The translations under genes were made by a program, and so were the position numbers. DNA of 64,000 nucleotides from Channallabes apus (lineage: Eukaryota; Chordata; Actinopteri; Siluriformes; Clariidae): positions 5,134,847-5,198,846 of the forward strand of contig CM060107.1 of the NCBI GenBank assembly GCA_030522415.1, read 5' to 3'. The notes below the pieces were generated by a model. It ran no database searches. It saw only the letters and a program-made list of their open reading frames with translations, and was not told the origin of the DNA. Shown here in pieces: positions 33,020 to 44,894 of the stretch; within the stretch, counting starts at the first letter, position 1, and every line of letters starts with the position of its first letter.

Positions 33020-36000
33020 AGTATGGTGGAGAGGGGCAGCAAGATGGCAACCTAGATGCACACTATTTTTTTTTTTAACTCTTGCAGAGCTAGGCTACTT
33101 GTATCTTTGTACTCTCACAAATTTATCGCAAGGGAAAAAAACTGAACTCATTAATTAAACACACTTGTATCACTTTTATTTGTTTGACAAACTTAGAATT
33201 ACTTTATTTAATGAATATAAAACTTACAGCAGCAAACAGAGGCCAAAGTGCACCCACAGAAACGGATCACATTTATAGTCGAGAAAGACGATGAGATGCT
33301 TCTCACATCACCCCAACCAAGAATCTTCAAAAAAGGTAAAACCGGACAACACTGACATCTCCAATGCAGCCCTGCTGCAGGTGATTAACTCATTAATAAC
33401 AAGATTTGACTCTCAAGAGAGAAAGTTGTAAGATATTGCAGAATTAGAAATGAGACAAAATAGTATCATGATTGCAACCATCTATAAGAGTTCAATGCTA
33501 CAGATATTAAGGATTGTAACGACAAATATGTAAAAACAAACAGCATCTCTGGTGAGATCCAGTGAGGAGTTACAGTTGAAAACATCAGAACTGGAGCGTT
33601 ACAAGCGGAGATGGAACCTGCGCATTAAAGGATTGAAAGAGCATGAAGATGAGAACACACACAAAGAGATAGCTGACCTTTTGGGTAATGCTGTATAGCT
33701 CCACAGAAACTGGAAGATGTCGTTGACTCGGTCTACCAGGTTGAGAAAAAGGAAAGTGGAAGACACCGCCAGATCATTGTTCAGTTTCCAATACAACGAT
33801 ACAGAGACATATTTTGGAGGATCACAAAGAATTCACAGCTGTGCATTGATCGAGGGATCCAGTTTGTGGAGGATCAGCTGATGACCGGAGGGCTCGTGCA
33901 GCTCTTGCGCTCCTCCAAGAAGCCAGAAGCACCGGGAAGAAGGCGTACTATCGTGGGATAAATTAATGGTCATCTAATCTGATCAGCAAGTGAAACCTTA
34001 GGCTGATTACTCCTGTAAAGAAGAGGATGTAGATAATGAGAACTGAGTATGAAACTGTTACCTGCCAGAGCATCAGTTCCTTATTATTATGTTTTGTTGT
34101 TTATTATTATTATTGTTGTGGTTTCTGAGTCAGATTCTAATAAGTGGCGATATTTCATCCCATTTGGGATTGTTTATAGTGTTATATAGTGTTATATCTA
34201 CTACATGTTTCAATTTAATAGTTATATTTCCTTTCTTTCATTAAACAAAAGGGGTTCAAGAAATAATACCAAAAGTAAAGATATTTTTTTGTTTTATAAA
34301 AAAAAAATAAATAGCTCAATGCATTCTTTTGCAGGAAACTCACTCAAGTGGCGGTGACTGTACTTTTTGGTCTAATTACTGGGGTGAACCAATTGTATTT
34401 GCTCATGGCACAACGCATTCAGGAGGTGTTGCTTTTCTATTTAACAACTTAACTGGGAAACTTATTGAATCAAGATCTGCTTTAGATGGACACTGGGTGT
34501 TTTGCCCTAACTTTAAATGAGAGTTGGACAATCTGCGACCCATAACTTCAATAAACAATGACTATGCAAAAGTTTAGGCACCCCCTGATAAATAACAGAT
34601 TTTGGTGATTTTTTAATTGAAAAGGTGTTAACACAGTCTGTCTTGGAAATGGGAAAAAAAAGCACAATATCATCAGCAAACATTGATGCATGGGTACTTC
34701 TTATGCCATGAATTGAACAACAACAAAAAAATTTAAACATTATTATGGCACTGTGCAAATGTTTGGGCACCCCAAGAGTTCCAGAGTCTCAGATTCTTTT
34801 TACAAGGTTTCAGACCTTAATCAGCTCGTTAGATCTGCTGCATGGCAACAGTTCTGCTCTTAATCTGTTAATCAAGGGGTGCCTAAACTTTTGCATAAAA
34901 TCATGTTCATCTAAAATTATTGAGGAGACTAAAACTGGATTTATTAGAGGCTGATCTATACAAATAATATACGTCTGGTTTTGGACTTGTTAGAATATAA
35001 TCAGGAAATTAAGGATGATGGGGTTATTTTATTTTTAGATTTTTATAAAGCCTTTGATGTGTTAGAGCACTCCTTTATTTTTAAATGTTTGCAAAAGTGT
35101 GGGTTTGATGAGAATTTTTGTAAAGTTATTCAGTTATTCTACAGAAACACTAATAGCTCAGTTGCCCTACTAACAGGTACTTCATCCAGATTTGATATTA
35201 ACAGTGGAGTTAAACAAGGCTGCCCCATCTCACCTTCACTATTTATATTGGCTACTGAGATGTTGGCCCTCCTTATCAAAAATTTAAATATTGAACGTAT
35301 TTGGTCAGGAAATTGTGATTAGTCAGTTTGCTGACGATACAACATTATAAAAAAAATCAGATCCCTAAAGCAATTGAGAGAGTTAATTAGTTTTTCAAGC
35401 TTACAACTTAATATTGAAAATGTGAAATGATTACAATACACAAATGTCATCTTAAAACTGCATAGACTATTCCAATGAAATAAAATGTTAAATATTTAGG
35501 CATACACATTTCTAAAGATAAGATCAGGATGGAAAAACAAAATATCTGGGACAGATGGAATGAGTGTAAAAATAGACTAAAAATAGGTTTATTTAAATTG
35601 GGTGGAATTGAGTTTATATTAAGATGCAATTTTACAGTTTCCAGACTACCAATTAAATTATCTTCATTTCCTCAACAGGTTTTGCTATATTGAAATTATT
35701 ATAAAATCATAACTTCACTCCACACCAAAATCTCCATATGGAACAATAGATTTAGAACAATATACTATTTAGATATAAGCATCTCTGTGTATTCTTGATT
35801 GGCTTGAAAAAGGTGTTTGGTCAGTTCACCACTTAATGAATGAGGACGGGTTATTTTCATTCAGAGGTTTCTGTTTGAAACACAAATTACACTGCGAACA
35901 GAAACAATTTAAACGTGTATTAAAAGCTATTCCAAAAGGTTTCATAAACTTTGTACAAAACAGCTTTACCAACGTTTCAGATGGGTCATGTGATCTCCCT

Positions 36001-36825
36001 TCACTTCTCTTTAATGGTAACAACCTCAAAGCAACACTTCCCAACAAAATCACCCGCTCTTGTTTTAATTCTATATTATATCGGACATCGTTATATTATA
36101 CTAATGTCTTACAAGCTTATGATAAACTATTAAACTGTTAAAATATTACAAACACAATATATTGCCTTTCCAGAGGATCCTAAAGTAAAAGAAACCCATT
36201 TCAAAATATATAATGGTATTTATCCATCGTCTGAGTATTTAAGACACCGGTTTTGAGCAAAATGTTTGTATTTTTTGTAAGGTTGACATTTGAGCCAAGG
36301 ATGCAGTCACTGTCCGCTTTTAATAGGAAACGCATGTTTGTAATATTACTGGATGATAAGAATAAGTTGTTCATTAATATAATGCAGATTTTAGGTCAAT
36401 TTCTCATCCATACATTTTCAAAAAAGTTTTTTGAACCCTGTCAGCTATCGTCACATTAATGTATATTTTTAAAACTGCATAAAAACTAAAACTTATTTTT
36501 CACTCTTTAAAATTGAAGTCTTTAAGATTTTATTACATTTTTATTAAATTGTTTTATTTTTTTGCAGGAATAATAAGAGACCTTGGTTTATTAGTAGAAG
36601 AATAAAGAGACCGCTTTGTATTTGTATTTACTCATCTATTTTATTTTTTACGTTCCCTTTTATTCTATTTATTTATTTATTTTATTTATTTCAGTATTTT
36701 ATTTATTTATTTTTTGTTGAACTCTGTGCCCTGTTTTGATATGTTTATTCAAACTTATTGATGCTATTATAAATGTATATTTTGTTTCAGTTTTGTTCAA
36801 AAAAAGAAAAGAAAAAAAAACCCTA
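33020..36825 (+). mobile_element. L1/Tx1-type LINE, decayed
   Basis: ORF1-like segment (33560-33960: ELERYKRRWNLRIKGLKEHE, then DVVDSVYQVEKKESGRHRQI), endonuclease start (34329-34520: QETHSSGGDCTFWSNYWGEP), reverse transcriptase (34900-35330: DYKAFDV-type motif A FLDFYKAFDVLEHSF, motif B GVKQGCPISPSLF) and the C-terminal region (35800-36140: GVWSVHHLMNEDGLFSF, VLKAIPKGFINF). Stops are frequent and most of the endonuclease and YADD regions are lost. The 3' end is AT-rich and ends in an A-rich run near 36825. A MITE interrupts it at 34565. Confidence 0.82.
34565..34895. mobile_element. Tc1-type MITE inside the L1
   Basis: 331 bp with terminal inverted repeats TGCAAAAGTTTAGGCACCCC and GGGGTGCCTAAACTTTTGCA, flanked by TA on both sides (34563-34564, 34896-34897). 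Removing it rejoins the L1 reverse-transcriptase sequence. No transposase inside. Confidence 0.9.
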
Positions 36826-37129
36826 ACTTTCGGTAAACTCCAAAAACACGACAGGTTTCTTCTCGACGCTGCACGAGTCCTGTGGGTTGCCATGTATTCC
36901 GTCCTGGAATTAATACACATTAGGAAGTTGGACATTTATATTTATTATTTGCAACAGACAAGTTTTTTTTTTTTTTTGCGCGGCCGCGTTACGTTATAAA
37001 ATAATCCAAAATAAACGCAACCTGTGGCTCCGTATTTTTTTTTTCCGCGATTAAATATTAAAAAATAGTTCAATCGTGCGGGAAAACCGCGACCCTGGCA
37101 ACACTGTTTCTCTCTCTCTGGGGTATGTC
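36826..37129. other. No gene recognised
   Basis: Short tracts of T (36961-36975, 37036-37044) and a CpG-containing stretch GCGCGGCCGCG near 36977. Nothing coding. Confidence 0.4.
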
Positions 37130-37990
37130 TGTACCTGCCCCCTTTCATGTTATTCCTTGAACAGGACACATAATTAAACCAGCTCCCCGGATTTTTAACA
37201 GCGGGTGTCGCCTGCGACCGAAGATCTCCGACTCTCTCAGTAGATGAGGCGCTGTCGGCGGACTCGGAAGCGCCGATATCGAACGGTGGGTTTAGTTTGA
37301 GCTTCCATCATTGAAACAAGCGCTTAGCTTCATTCATTAAATTAAACGCTGAGGGAATTACATTGTTAGCATTCTTCCTTATGTTTTGTCCTGGTCTTAT
37401 ATTAACAGCACATTTAGTATTCGTGTTCCACTGAGAGCCCTGATTTTGTTGGCAGTCGGCCATGTAGCACGAGCGCTTAACTTGTGTAGTTTTGGTTGCC
37501 AAAGCATAACTGAGCTTAAAAGTTTTTTTGAACCCTGTCACCTATCGTCACATTAATGTATATTTTTATATCTGCTGCTGCTTTCTTTAGTAATACTTTA
37601 AAGGTTTGTGTTTTTTCCCCTTCAGTTTAACGACTGGTTAGTGTTGGCGATAGCATGCGAGCAGCTAGTCCGTTAGCGGTAGCATGCGAGCAGCTAGTCC
37701 GTTAGCGGTTAGCTTGTTAGCATAAGCGAGCAGCACAAGTTTGAGATTTTGTCAGAAGGGGATTTTGTGTGATGCAGTCGTGACATTAATATACTGTTTA
37801 TTTTCATATAAACATTTTATTAAACGTGTTGTTACCCTCGGGTTAAACAATCAGAGAATAAGATGTTTGCGGGACTTTTATCTCGGGTTGTCTTGAAGTT
37901 GCCTCCGCCATTGCGTTTCGCTTAACCCCACCCGCTTGAAAACTGCGCAGGGAGCGCGCATTCAGAGAACGAAGGCGCGCCCACGAGAGG
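37130..37990 (+). promoter_or_regulatory. Orphan copy of the gene-family 5' region
   Basis: Aligns with gene A 13320-13920: the GATATCGAACG exon end, a donor-like ACG|GTGGGT at 37285/37286, the GATGCAGTCGTGACATTAAT block (37771 against 13706) and the CCCCACCCGC/GCGCGCAT block (37925 against 13880). An IRF-like AAGCGAAACGC lies on the minus strand near 37911-37921. No signal-peptide or V exon follows before 42 kb, so it is either an orphan first exon or a distant promoter for gene B. Confidence 0.6.
37651..37708 (+). repeat. Two 29-bp direct repeats
   Basis: TAGCATGCGAGCAGCTAGTC plus CGTTAGCGG occurs twice in tandem, followed by related GTTAGCTTGTTAGCATAAGC. It is missing from the matching place in gene A. 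Confidence 0.9.
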
Positions 37991-38645
37991 TTATGCGCGT
38001 ACCACTGAGACTCTACAGAAAACCTCAGTTGATTGACTTGTGGTCTGTACACGTGACAGTAGTACCGTTTTGACAGCTGTGGCACATCTGTACCTGGAAA
38101 GCAGTGGGGAAACCTAATCTGATAGCATGTACCCTAGCCTTCAGGGTGTTTTTCTGCTGCTATAACCAACATATTTAGAATGATTAATCATTTGTCGCGG
38201 GAACAAGTGAGGAGTAACAGGTAGAACTACTACTTACTTAGAACATGAACATATGAACATACTTAGTGTTATAATGATGAGCTCAGAGCCGCAGTAACAG
38301 TCTGATACATGTGGAAATATATTTATATAGAAAGCAGAGGGGGATCAGTGACAATTCTATACATTGGGTCTATATGTGTTTCCCTTGTTATAATGAACGT
38401 AAGAGGATAAAACTCAGCTAATTCACCTGTGGTGTGGAAATAAATCGGTATCAACATCTAAAGTCTTGTAGCTGTGGAAAACTCTTTACTTAGAACATAC
38501 AAGGGAAACAGTATCTCACAGTGACAAAGTACAGACTCCCCCTGAAACACGTCAGCAGTAACACTGGACAGATTCGGCCTGATATTTCTTTACAAACATG
38601 TCTGTTCAGTAACGTGGAGTGTGCTGTAATAGAGACCCGTCAGAT

Positions 38646-38675
38646 ATTAATAATAATAATAATGATAATAATAAT
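38646..38675 (+). repeat. (TAA)n microsatellite
   Basis: TAATAATAATAATAATGATA and onward, about nine trinucleotides with one change. Confidence 0.85.
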
Positions 38676-38870
38676 GTGAGATCATTTGGATTTGATTCGT
38701 GTGATGTTAACTCAGTAGGTTACTAAATCAAATCTTATCTGAATAAACCCAAACTGAGTATAAAAGTAATCAGCACTGGTACTGGTCCATTAGATATAAA
38801 ACATAAATAAAATGATTCCGTTGTTAAAGTGGTATAAATAAATCATGACTGGAGAAATGAGGAGTCTCAC

Positions 38871-39150
38871 CTGTTTCTGTGAACACGATGGTAGAAAATA
38901 TCTGACCTCTAACTCTGTTCCTGATGGTGAATAATCCTGAATTCTGGGAAATAAAACACACAATTCACAGTCGAAAACAGCGGAAACAAAATGGCGTCCG
39001 CTAAAGTGCAGAGTAACCACTCCCTACTGCGTGCTCTGTGGTGGCGGATAAAACTCCACCAATCCGAGGTCCCTGCGAAGTCACTAGCGCTGACGTCACT
39101 TCCTCCGTGCGTTACCATGGTAACACAAGCACCTCGGATTCCTGTCGCAG
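38871..39150 (-). promoter_or_regulatory. Minus-strand promoter-like module with RFX, CRE and CCAAT motifs
   Basis: Minus-strand order: palindromic RFX-type box GTTACCATGGTAAC (39111-39124), CRE TGACGTCA (39091-39098) next to an ETS-like GGAAG, inverted CCAAT box ATTGG (39059-39063), then a GC-richer stretch with GGACGCCATTTTG and a splice donor AACAG|GTGAGA with exon end at 38871. It looks like the start of a minus-strand transcript with a non-coding first exon. No downstream exon was recognised. The RFX/CRE block recurs inside a transposon at 47120-47190, so it may be repeat-derived. Confidence 0.45.
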
Positions 39151-39519
39151 CTAATTTGCTATATTTTTCCATTGAATATTTATTAAAACAAAAACATTTA
39201 TATGATATTATTTTTATACCATTATAAAATATATACTATTGAGAAAGATGTAACATTTCATTTTAATTATTATATTTTAAGTATTGATTAATTTACTGAG
39301 ATGTATTTATTTTGCAGATTACTAGTCTACTTTCTAAAATAAAGTGACTCATATGTGTCCAATGTGTTCTAAAGTTGGACATGTGCCAATAAGTGGTGTA
39401 AGATTAAACCTAGGCCTAATTCTAACCAGAACAGATTAACCCTAATATCCGGCTGCAGCATGCTACAGTTAAACATTCTACAACAATTACATTTACAATC
39501 ACATTACAACTAATTATTA

Positions 39520-39765
39520 TAACCCTAATGTTTGTGGGTTACACATGTAAAACTAATTGTACCATCATTCAGTCTATTATCGCTACAAACTACAACCATT
39601 TCACTTTTTCAAATTCATTTTAAGACATTTCTTAGTTTTTTTTAAAATATCAATTTAAAATAAATTTTTTAATGGCATTTTAATTTTGAGAATTACAAAT
39701 GTAAAACCAGTTGTACTATAATGGAGTCTTTTATTGCTACAAACTACAACCGTTACATTTCTAAA
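39520..39765 (+). repeat. Diverged relatives of the 149-bp satellite
   Basis: Two degenerate units: GTGGGTTACACATGTAAAAC followed by CTACAAACTACAACCATT, and again ATTACAAATGTAAAACCAG with CTACAAACTACAACCG about 150 bp later. They match phrases of the gene A satellite at 14401-15729. Confidence 0.75.
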
Positions 39766-40535
39766 GTAATAGGATTTTTTAAAATCATCATCATCAAAAA
39801 AAAAAAAAGACGCGCACACTCACGGCTGCGTGTAATATTAATGGTAGTAAGAGCATTTCCACATGCACAATGCAAAGAGAACTTAAGGGATTGAACACTG
39901 AACACGTGTGTAGCCTTAAGAAAGCCATGTCTAGTGCCTATCACACAAGCCTGTGGGGCCACCGGTACGACCTGCTTCTTTTAGTCAGGTTCAGCAACAT
40001 TATGAAGAGATCAGCTGAATATACTGAATAAAAATGGCTCAAATTGTGGAAGAGTGGTTTAGGGAGCATGAGCCTGCACTTTCACACATGATCGGCCCCC
40101 AGAGAGTGTGGATCTTATCCCCAAAGGGAATTCTTGGGATGTGCTGGAGAAGACTTTGTCTGAATCTCCCATCATGAATACAAGATCTTAGAAAGACATT
40201 AATGTGACACTGGACTTAAATAAATGTGTTACATTACATAAGCATCAAAGCCATGTCATGGCACATTACCAGTCAGAAGTTTAAAGCTTCTAATTACGTG
40301 TTTTCTCCTGATATTTATTTATTTCTACACTAAAACAATACTGTAGGGTTCCAAAATACACAATAATCTGCGTTGTACAGTTGATTTTGAGACGTGTCTG
40401 CCAGAATTTCTTAATTAACTTGCACATCAATTACATTACAAATACATCAATCTAACAATGTCCTTGCTTATCACACTTTGTCCATCTGTCAGCAAGCTTC
40501 ATATTCCTGCATTAAAACATGTTTTCCCTCCTGTC
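39766..40535. other. No gene recognised
   Basis: Contains a poly-A run near 39797 and possible remnants of a mariner-type element; the open frame at 39753-39962 shows no domain. Confidence 0.35.
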
Positions 40536-41073
40536 TCCATTTCATCAGAAGTGAGTCTTCGTGCACGTCGGGCTGCTTTCAGGGAACCAAACAGGTGAAA
40601 GTATGATGGTGTGAGATCAGGACTATAGGGAGGATGCTTTAACACCTTGAGTATTTTGCAGAGTACAGAAGTGTGCAGATGTGCATTGTTATGGCATTGT
40701 TGAACGTTTTTCCTGATGCATTACATTCCAATACTTCTGGCCCTTGAGAATCCCAGAAAACTGTAAGCGTTGATGAATTTTCCAGCTGATGGTCGACTTT
40801 TTAACTTTTTTTCGGTCAGTGATTGAGGATGTTTCCGTTCGAGACTCTGCTGTTTACTCTCAGACTCGTAGTGATGAACCCGTGTCTCATCACAGTAATG
40901 ATTCTCTTTAAGGAACTTTTACCTTCATTAGAGTATCGCTCTGCATTTTGTTTGCAGATATCAAATACTTCTGTTCCAGCACAAAGTACACTCTGAGACC
41001 ACAAAAAATTAATCACTGCACGCTGCTCTTCTTTCGTGCAAATCACAAGTGAGGCGTCTAATTCTGCTCGCAC
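40536..41073 (-). pseudogene. Mariner-type transposase remnant
   Basis: Minus strand. The first part (41073 down to about 40900) reads EEQRAVINFLWSQ, the N-terminal helix of a SETMAR/mariner-like transposase, then jumps to a DETRVHHYESESKQQS-like segment (catalytic Asp) and, after frame changes, HPPYSPDLTPSYFHLFGSLK (third catalytic Asp region, about 40615). Over 400 bp of the middle are missing. Dead. Confidence 0.7.
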
Positions 41074-41660
41074 TGCGGTTACAAATGAACTGATGTAACA
41101 TGTTCACACCTGCACAGCAGAGAATGTGGAGACAGGAGCCCCGACACAGAAAACACTAAATAAGACAGGGCCGACAACTGAAATTGTAATACAACCAGAG
41201 TGCAGATAATATTTGACTTACCCTCGTATATAGAGAGATTTTATTACCTTATTTTGGCTGATGGCTTCAGTTGTGGTTTCAAGCTTTCCAGTAAGACTTA
41301 ATGTCAAACTCACAGTAACAAATGGGAGCATGAAGTTTGGAATTATAAGAAATAAGAATTTGTAAATAAAATGTTTGAATCAACATATCTACAAATTTAT
41401 CAAACAAAGGAATGTTAATATGTTTAAAAGTAAAAGCTTTTCAAAAGGGGAACATTTATAGTGTTAATTGATGGACAGCCCTGCCTGAGTCCTCGTTCTA
41501 AAGTGAACCTCTTTGAGGTACCAGACTGTAGTGCGACAGAGCTGTTTGTCGTTGTAGAACACGCTGACTTTAGTAATAAGTGTCTCCTGGGACTGTGAAA
41601 GACCCACCATTAATCAGAAGAGAAGACAACAGGTTTTTTTTTCTAACTTCTATTTTCTAA
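41074..41660. other. No gene recognised
   Basis: Non-coding; ends with an A tract at 41661-41677. Confidence 0.35.
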
Positions 41661-42721
41661 AGCAAAAAAAAAAAAAAAAGCTCTCACCATTCTCAAGCCA
41701 TTTGGCACAAGACCTAATGAAAGCACGCTTTGCCAATACCAAATATCTTTGATCAAGTTCAATTTGTAGACTAATTAAATTTCTTAAATTTCCATTAGGA
41801 TTTATCATTTTTTTGTTCTTTAGCTATTTCCCATATAGTAGTATTGAAACTCTATATCTTCATGGAGCTGATTGTTAAATTTTCAATATCTCCTTCCACC
41901 TATAGAAGCCTGAGAAGATTTTAAAATAATGACTTTATGATCAAATTAAGGGGCATTGATGTGAGATAAATCTCTGACAAACTGTAGAGCCATAGAAGGA
42001 ATAAAAATAAAAATCGATCTTAGAGATTATTCTTTATCGTGCTAAGTATAGTCTTTAATGTCTGGACTAAAGAAACGTATCTTATTGATACAATAAGAGA
42101 TCATAATGTTAAGACTGTGAGCCTGTGGACTCTCTTGGTGGAAAACGATCTATAGAATCATCCGGACATAAGATGAAGTCACCACATAATGCAATATAAG
42201 ACCTCTTGGTAATTTGACTGTAAAGTGTTGATCTGACTAGTAATATCCATAATTAAGTCTTTATTTAAGGGGTTAAAATTAAAGCCATACACATTACCTA
42301 TAATAAAAAAAAAAACAGAAGTATCCAGTTTAACCACATTTATCCAATTAACCTAATATCCACCTGCCAATATCTGGAGTTAGATGCTCTAGAATTTTAC
42401 CAGAAGGATACAACATCCAGCGGACTGATTGGACCCCTGACTAAAATAAATAGTATTTCCCCACTGTAATCTCCAAAACCTTGAATCACTTTCAATGGAA
42501 TGAGTCTCTTGCAGTAATAAAATTTGAATCGGTTTGCTTACACTGCAAAAAGATTGCTTTCCTCTTTGTAATGTCCCAAATACCTTGAACATTAAAGGTG
42601 TAATACTTAAAGAACCACCAAATACTTGTGTAGGACATGTATTTAATAGTGCTGATGCCATAAATGTGCATTTTGCAAATGACCCAAAATATCTGACCTT
42701 GACCTGTTGAGTTGAGCTCAA
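41661..42721 (-). mobile_element. L1/Tx1-type endonuclease fragment
   Basis: Minus strand: IQILLLQETHSIESDSRFWR and the following LQWGNTIYFSQGSNQSAG-like segment are the start of an L1-type endonuclease (about 42390-42560). Further along, a GGDFN-like motif and connector are recognisable but full of stops. A fragment of the same general family as 33020-36825, in the opposite orientation. Confidence 0.65.
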
Positions 42722-43464
42722 GACATGCAGAGTGAAAATTGTTCAGTTCAGTGAGATCCAGAAGTGTACCAAGTTTGAAGTGTATCTGTGCAAATGTGTA
42801 TGAGCTGTGCAGCGAAATCTCCTGTGAAGACTCGCAGGCCTCCTAATAGCAGCAGATTCCAACCTGTGTGCTGATTTCCATGAGTTTTTGAGCATGTTAA
42901 GACCCCAAAAGGGGTTGTGGGTATGGTTTGATATATAAAAAAGCTAAGGTAGTAAAGCCAGAAATGTAGGCCTCCATCCATTATAGTATGGCCGCTATAA
43001 TCATTGAGCTAAAGCGCCACATGCATAATATTGCCATTTCGGTGAAATTGTATTGTGTAGTTGGAAACGGGGATGAATCCCAGCTTTTCATAATACATGT
43101 CTACACCACACCAACAGGTAACAAATACTCCTCGGACTCCTCAGGATCCACAGAATCCTTGGACTCCTGAATCTTCACACTGGGCAAATCTGCTGAAACC
43201 CAAATAAATTCAAATAAATCTGATGAATCAGTACCTGTGATTTTTGAGTCTCTCTCCATGCAGGAAGTTTTCTAAACAGTTCAGTCAGCTACAGCTTCCT
43301 ACAGTTACTAGCTAATACCTACTTCGAACAACTGAATGGTGTAATTTTCAAAAACAACAAGATAAATTCGTCGCTTCATTTACTCAGATCAGTTGAGTCC
43401 CAAGTTGTGATTTCATCTAAAGGATTCATTCATTACATTAGAACGAATATGAAGTTTTGTCCGC
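42722..43464. other. Unclassified flank upstream of gene B
   Basis: 42960-43075 aligns with 25040-25170. No convincing promoter like that of gene A is visible here, so gene B lacks an obvious adjacent promoter. Confidence 0.4.
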
Positions 43465-43690
43465 TATCTTACCGGAGAATGTTTGGTTTGATGCAGTCAT
43501 GACATGTATATTGTAATGTATATTTTTATATGCCGCAGGTAAGCTAGGGTTATTAGCTGGTGATGTGATTTTGGTCTATTGTGTCAGTTTAGATGTTGTG
43601 TAGATGTAGATGTACTGCGGTGAAGTTGGATATTCACGCTCTGGATTCCAGATTCCGATTTGTGTCGGGGGGGGGGAGGGGGTTCCTCAC
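43465..43690 (+). repeat. Partial third copy of the gene-family 5' region
   Basis: GCTATCTTACCGGAGAATG, GATGCAGTCATGACATGTAT and TGGTGATGTGATTTTGGTCT align with gene A 13676-13790. The promoter and first-exon portion present at 13.2 kb and 37.1 kb is missing. A G-run lies at 43666-43681. Confidence 0.65.
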
Positions 43691-43977
43691 AGCACCTCGC
43701 CTACCGCGCAAGTTAGGGACCATCTATAAATTACTGTCTGAAATACGAATAATATGAAGTAATAAATAAATAAATAAATAAATGTTGCTGTTCATGTCAA
43801 TGCGACACAGGTTGGTGTGTAATGACTTTGCATATTATATATTTTTTATATAAATTTTAGTGATTAACTTCCAGATCATGTGACCTATTGGCTTAAAATC
43901 TATCCTAAAATGTGATTTTTGAGCACCTGTTCTGCAGAGAGGGCACAACCTTATATTAAATATTAGCACTTTATATA

Positions 43978-44894
43978 CAGTGGAACCTCGGATTACGAGC
44001 ATAATTAGTTCCGGAAGTGGGCTCGTATTCCAAGGCACTCGTAAACCAAATTAAATTTTCCCATAAGAAATAATGGAAACTCAAATTATTCGTTTTACAG
44101 CCCAAAAAAAGAAATACATAAAAATAATTAACACAAAATATAAAGCAAAAATAAACCAAATTAACCTGAACTTTACCTTTAAAACAAATCCCGACAGATA
44201 AGTGTTTCCGCACATTAACGGAGAGACCATTTTTAAAACCGTTTAAAAATTAGCTAGGAACATCGCTAGTCACACTCGCGTGAGCGCATACTAACGGAAT
44301 CACTGCTGTAAACAACAACAAAAAACTAATTAACCAGCTCCTCACCTTTGAAGGATGTTAATAAAAGCCAAAGAAAAACACAGCAAAACAAAGTCAAACC
44401 AATCACAAACGTGTATAGTACAGAAACAGACACGGCAGTGCACCAGATACCAATATTTACAGTTATATGCAATATATTCAGTATCAAGTTGTTGTTGGTC
44501 TTTCGGCTTCTCCCGGCAAGGGGTCGCCACAGCGGAATATACAGTCCGCACTACAACTTGGCACAGGTTTTACGCCGGATGCCCTTCCTGACGCAACCCT
44601 CCCATATTATCCGAGCTTGGGACCGACATTGCATCCAGTGGCTGGAGGGTTTGGGCACTGGCTGGAATCGAACCCGGGCCTTCCGCATGGCAGGCGAATC
44701 ACCTACCACTGAGCCAGTGTGTTGCAAATTGTATTTATTTACACAAATAATGCGGAACCAAAACATTTTTATGCTTTACATTCTATACAGTATTTGTGTC
44801 AAAGGTGTAGAAGACTCACTTTGTTCAGACTTATAAACGAATCCGACTTAGAAACGGTCTCCCGGAACAGAACTCGTTTGTAAGTCAAGCACTG
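43978..44894. mobile_element. Mariner-type non-autonomous element hosting a SINE
   Basis: Left end CAGTGGAACCTCGGATTACG after a TA; right end (inverse) CAGTGCTTGACTTACAAACG. TTCCGG occurs in both subterminal regions. No transposase was recognised. A SINE at 44488-44720 interrupts it. A decayed version of its right end sits at the matching place in gene A (15884-15905). Confidence 0.7.
44488..44720 (-). mobile_element. tRNA-Gly-like SINE with RTE-type 3' tail
   Basis: On the minus strand it starts TGGCTCAGTGGTAGGTGATT and contains CCCGGGTTCGATTCCAGCC: A and B boxes closely resembling tRNA-Gly(GCC). The 3' part contains CCGCTGTGGCGACCCC and AAGCCGAAAGAC and ends in a GTT/AAC-repeat tail, matching the 3' end of the RTE LINE at 59651. 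Diverged relatives are at 15730-15870 and 57400-57560. Confidence 0.82.

Noticed and set aside
44660..44722. Functional tRNA-Gly gene
   Set aside because: A and B boxes are present, but they head a SINE body with a LINE-type tail; acceptor stem pairing and a proper 3' end are missing.
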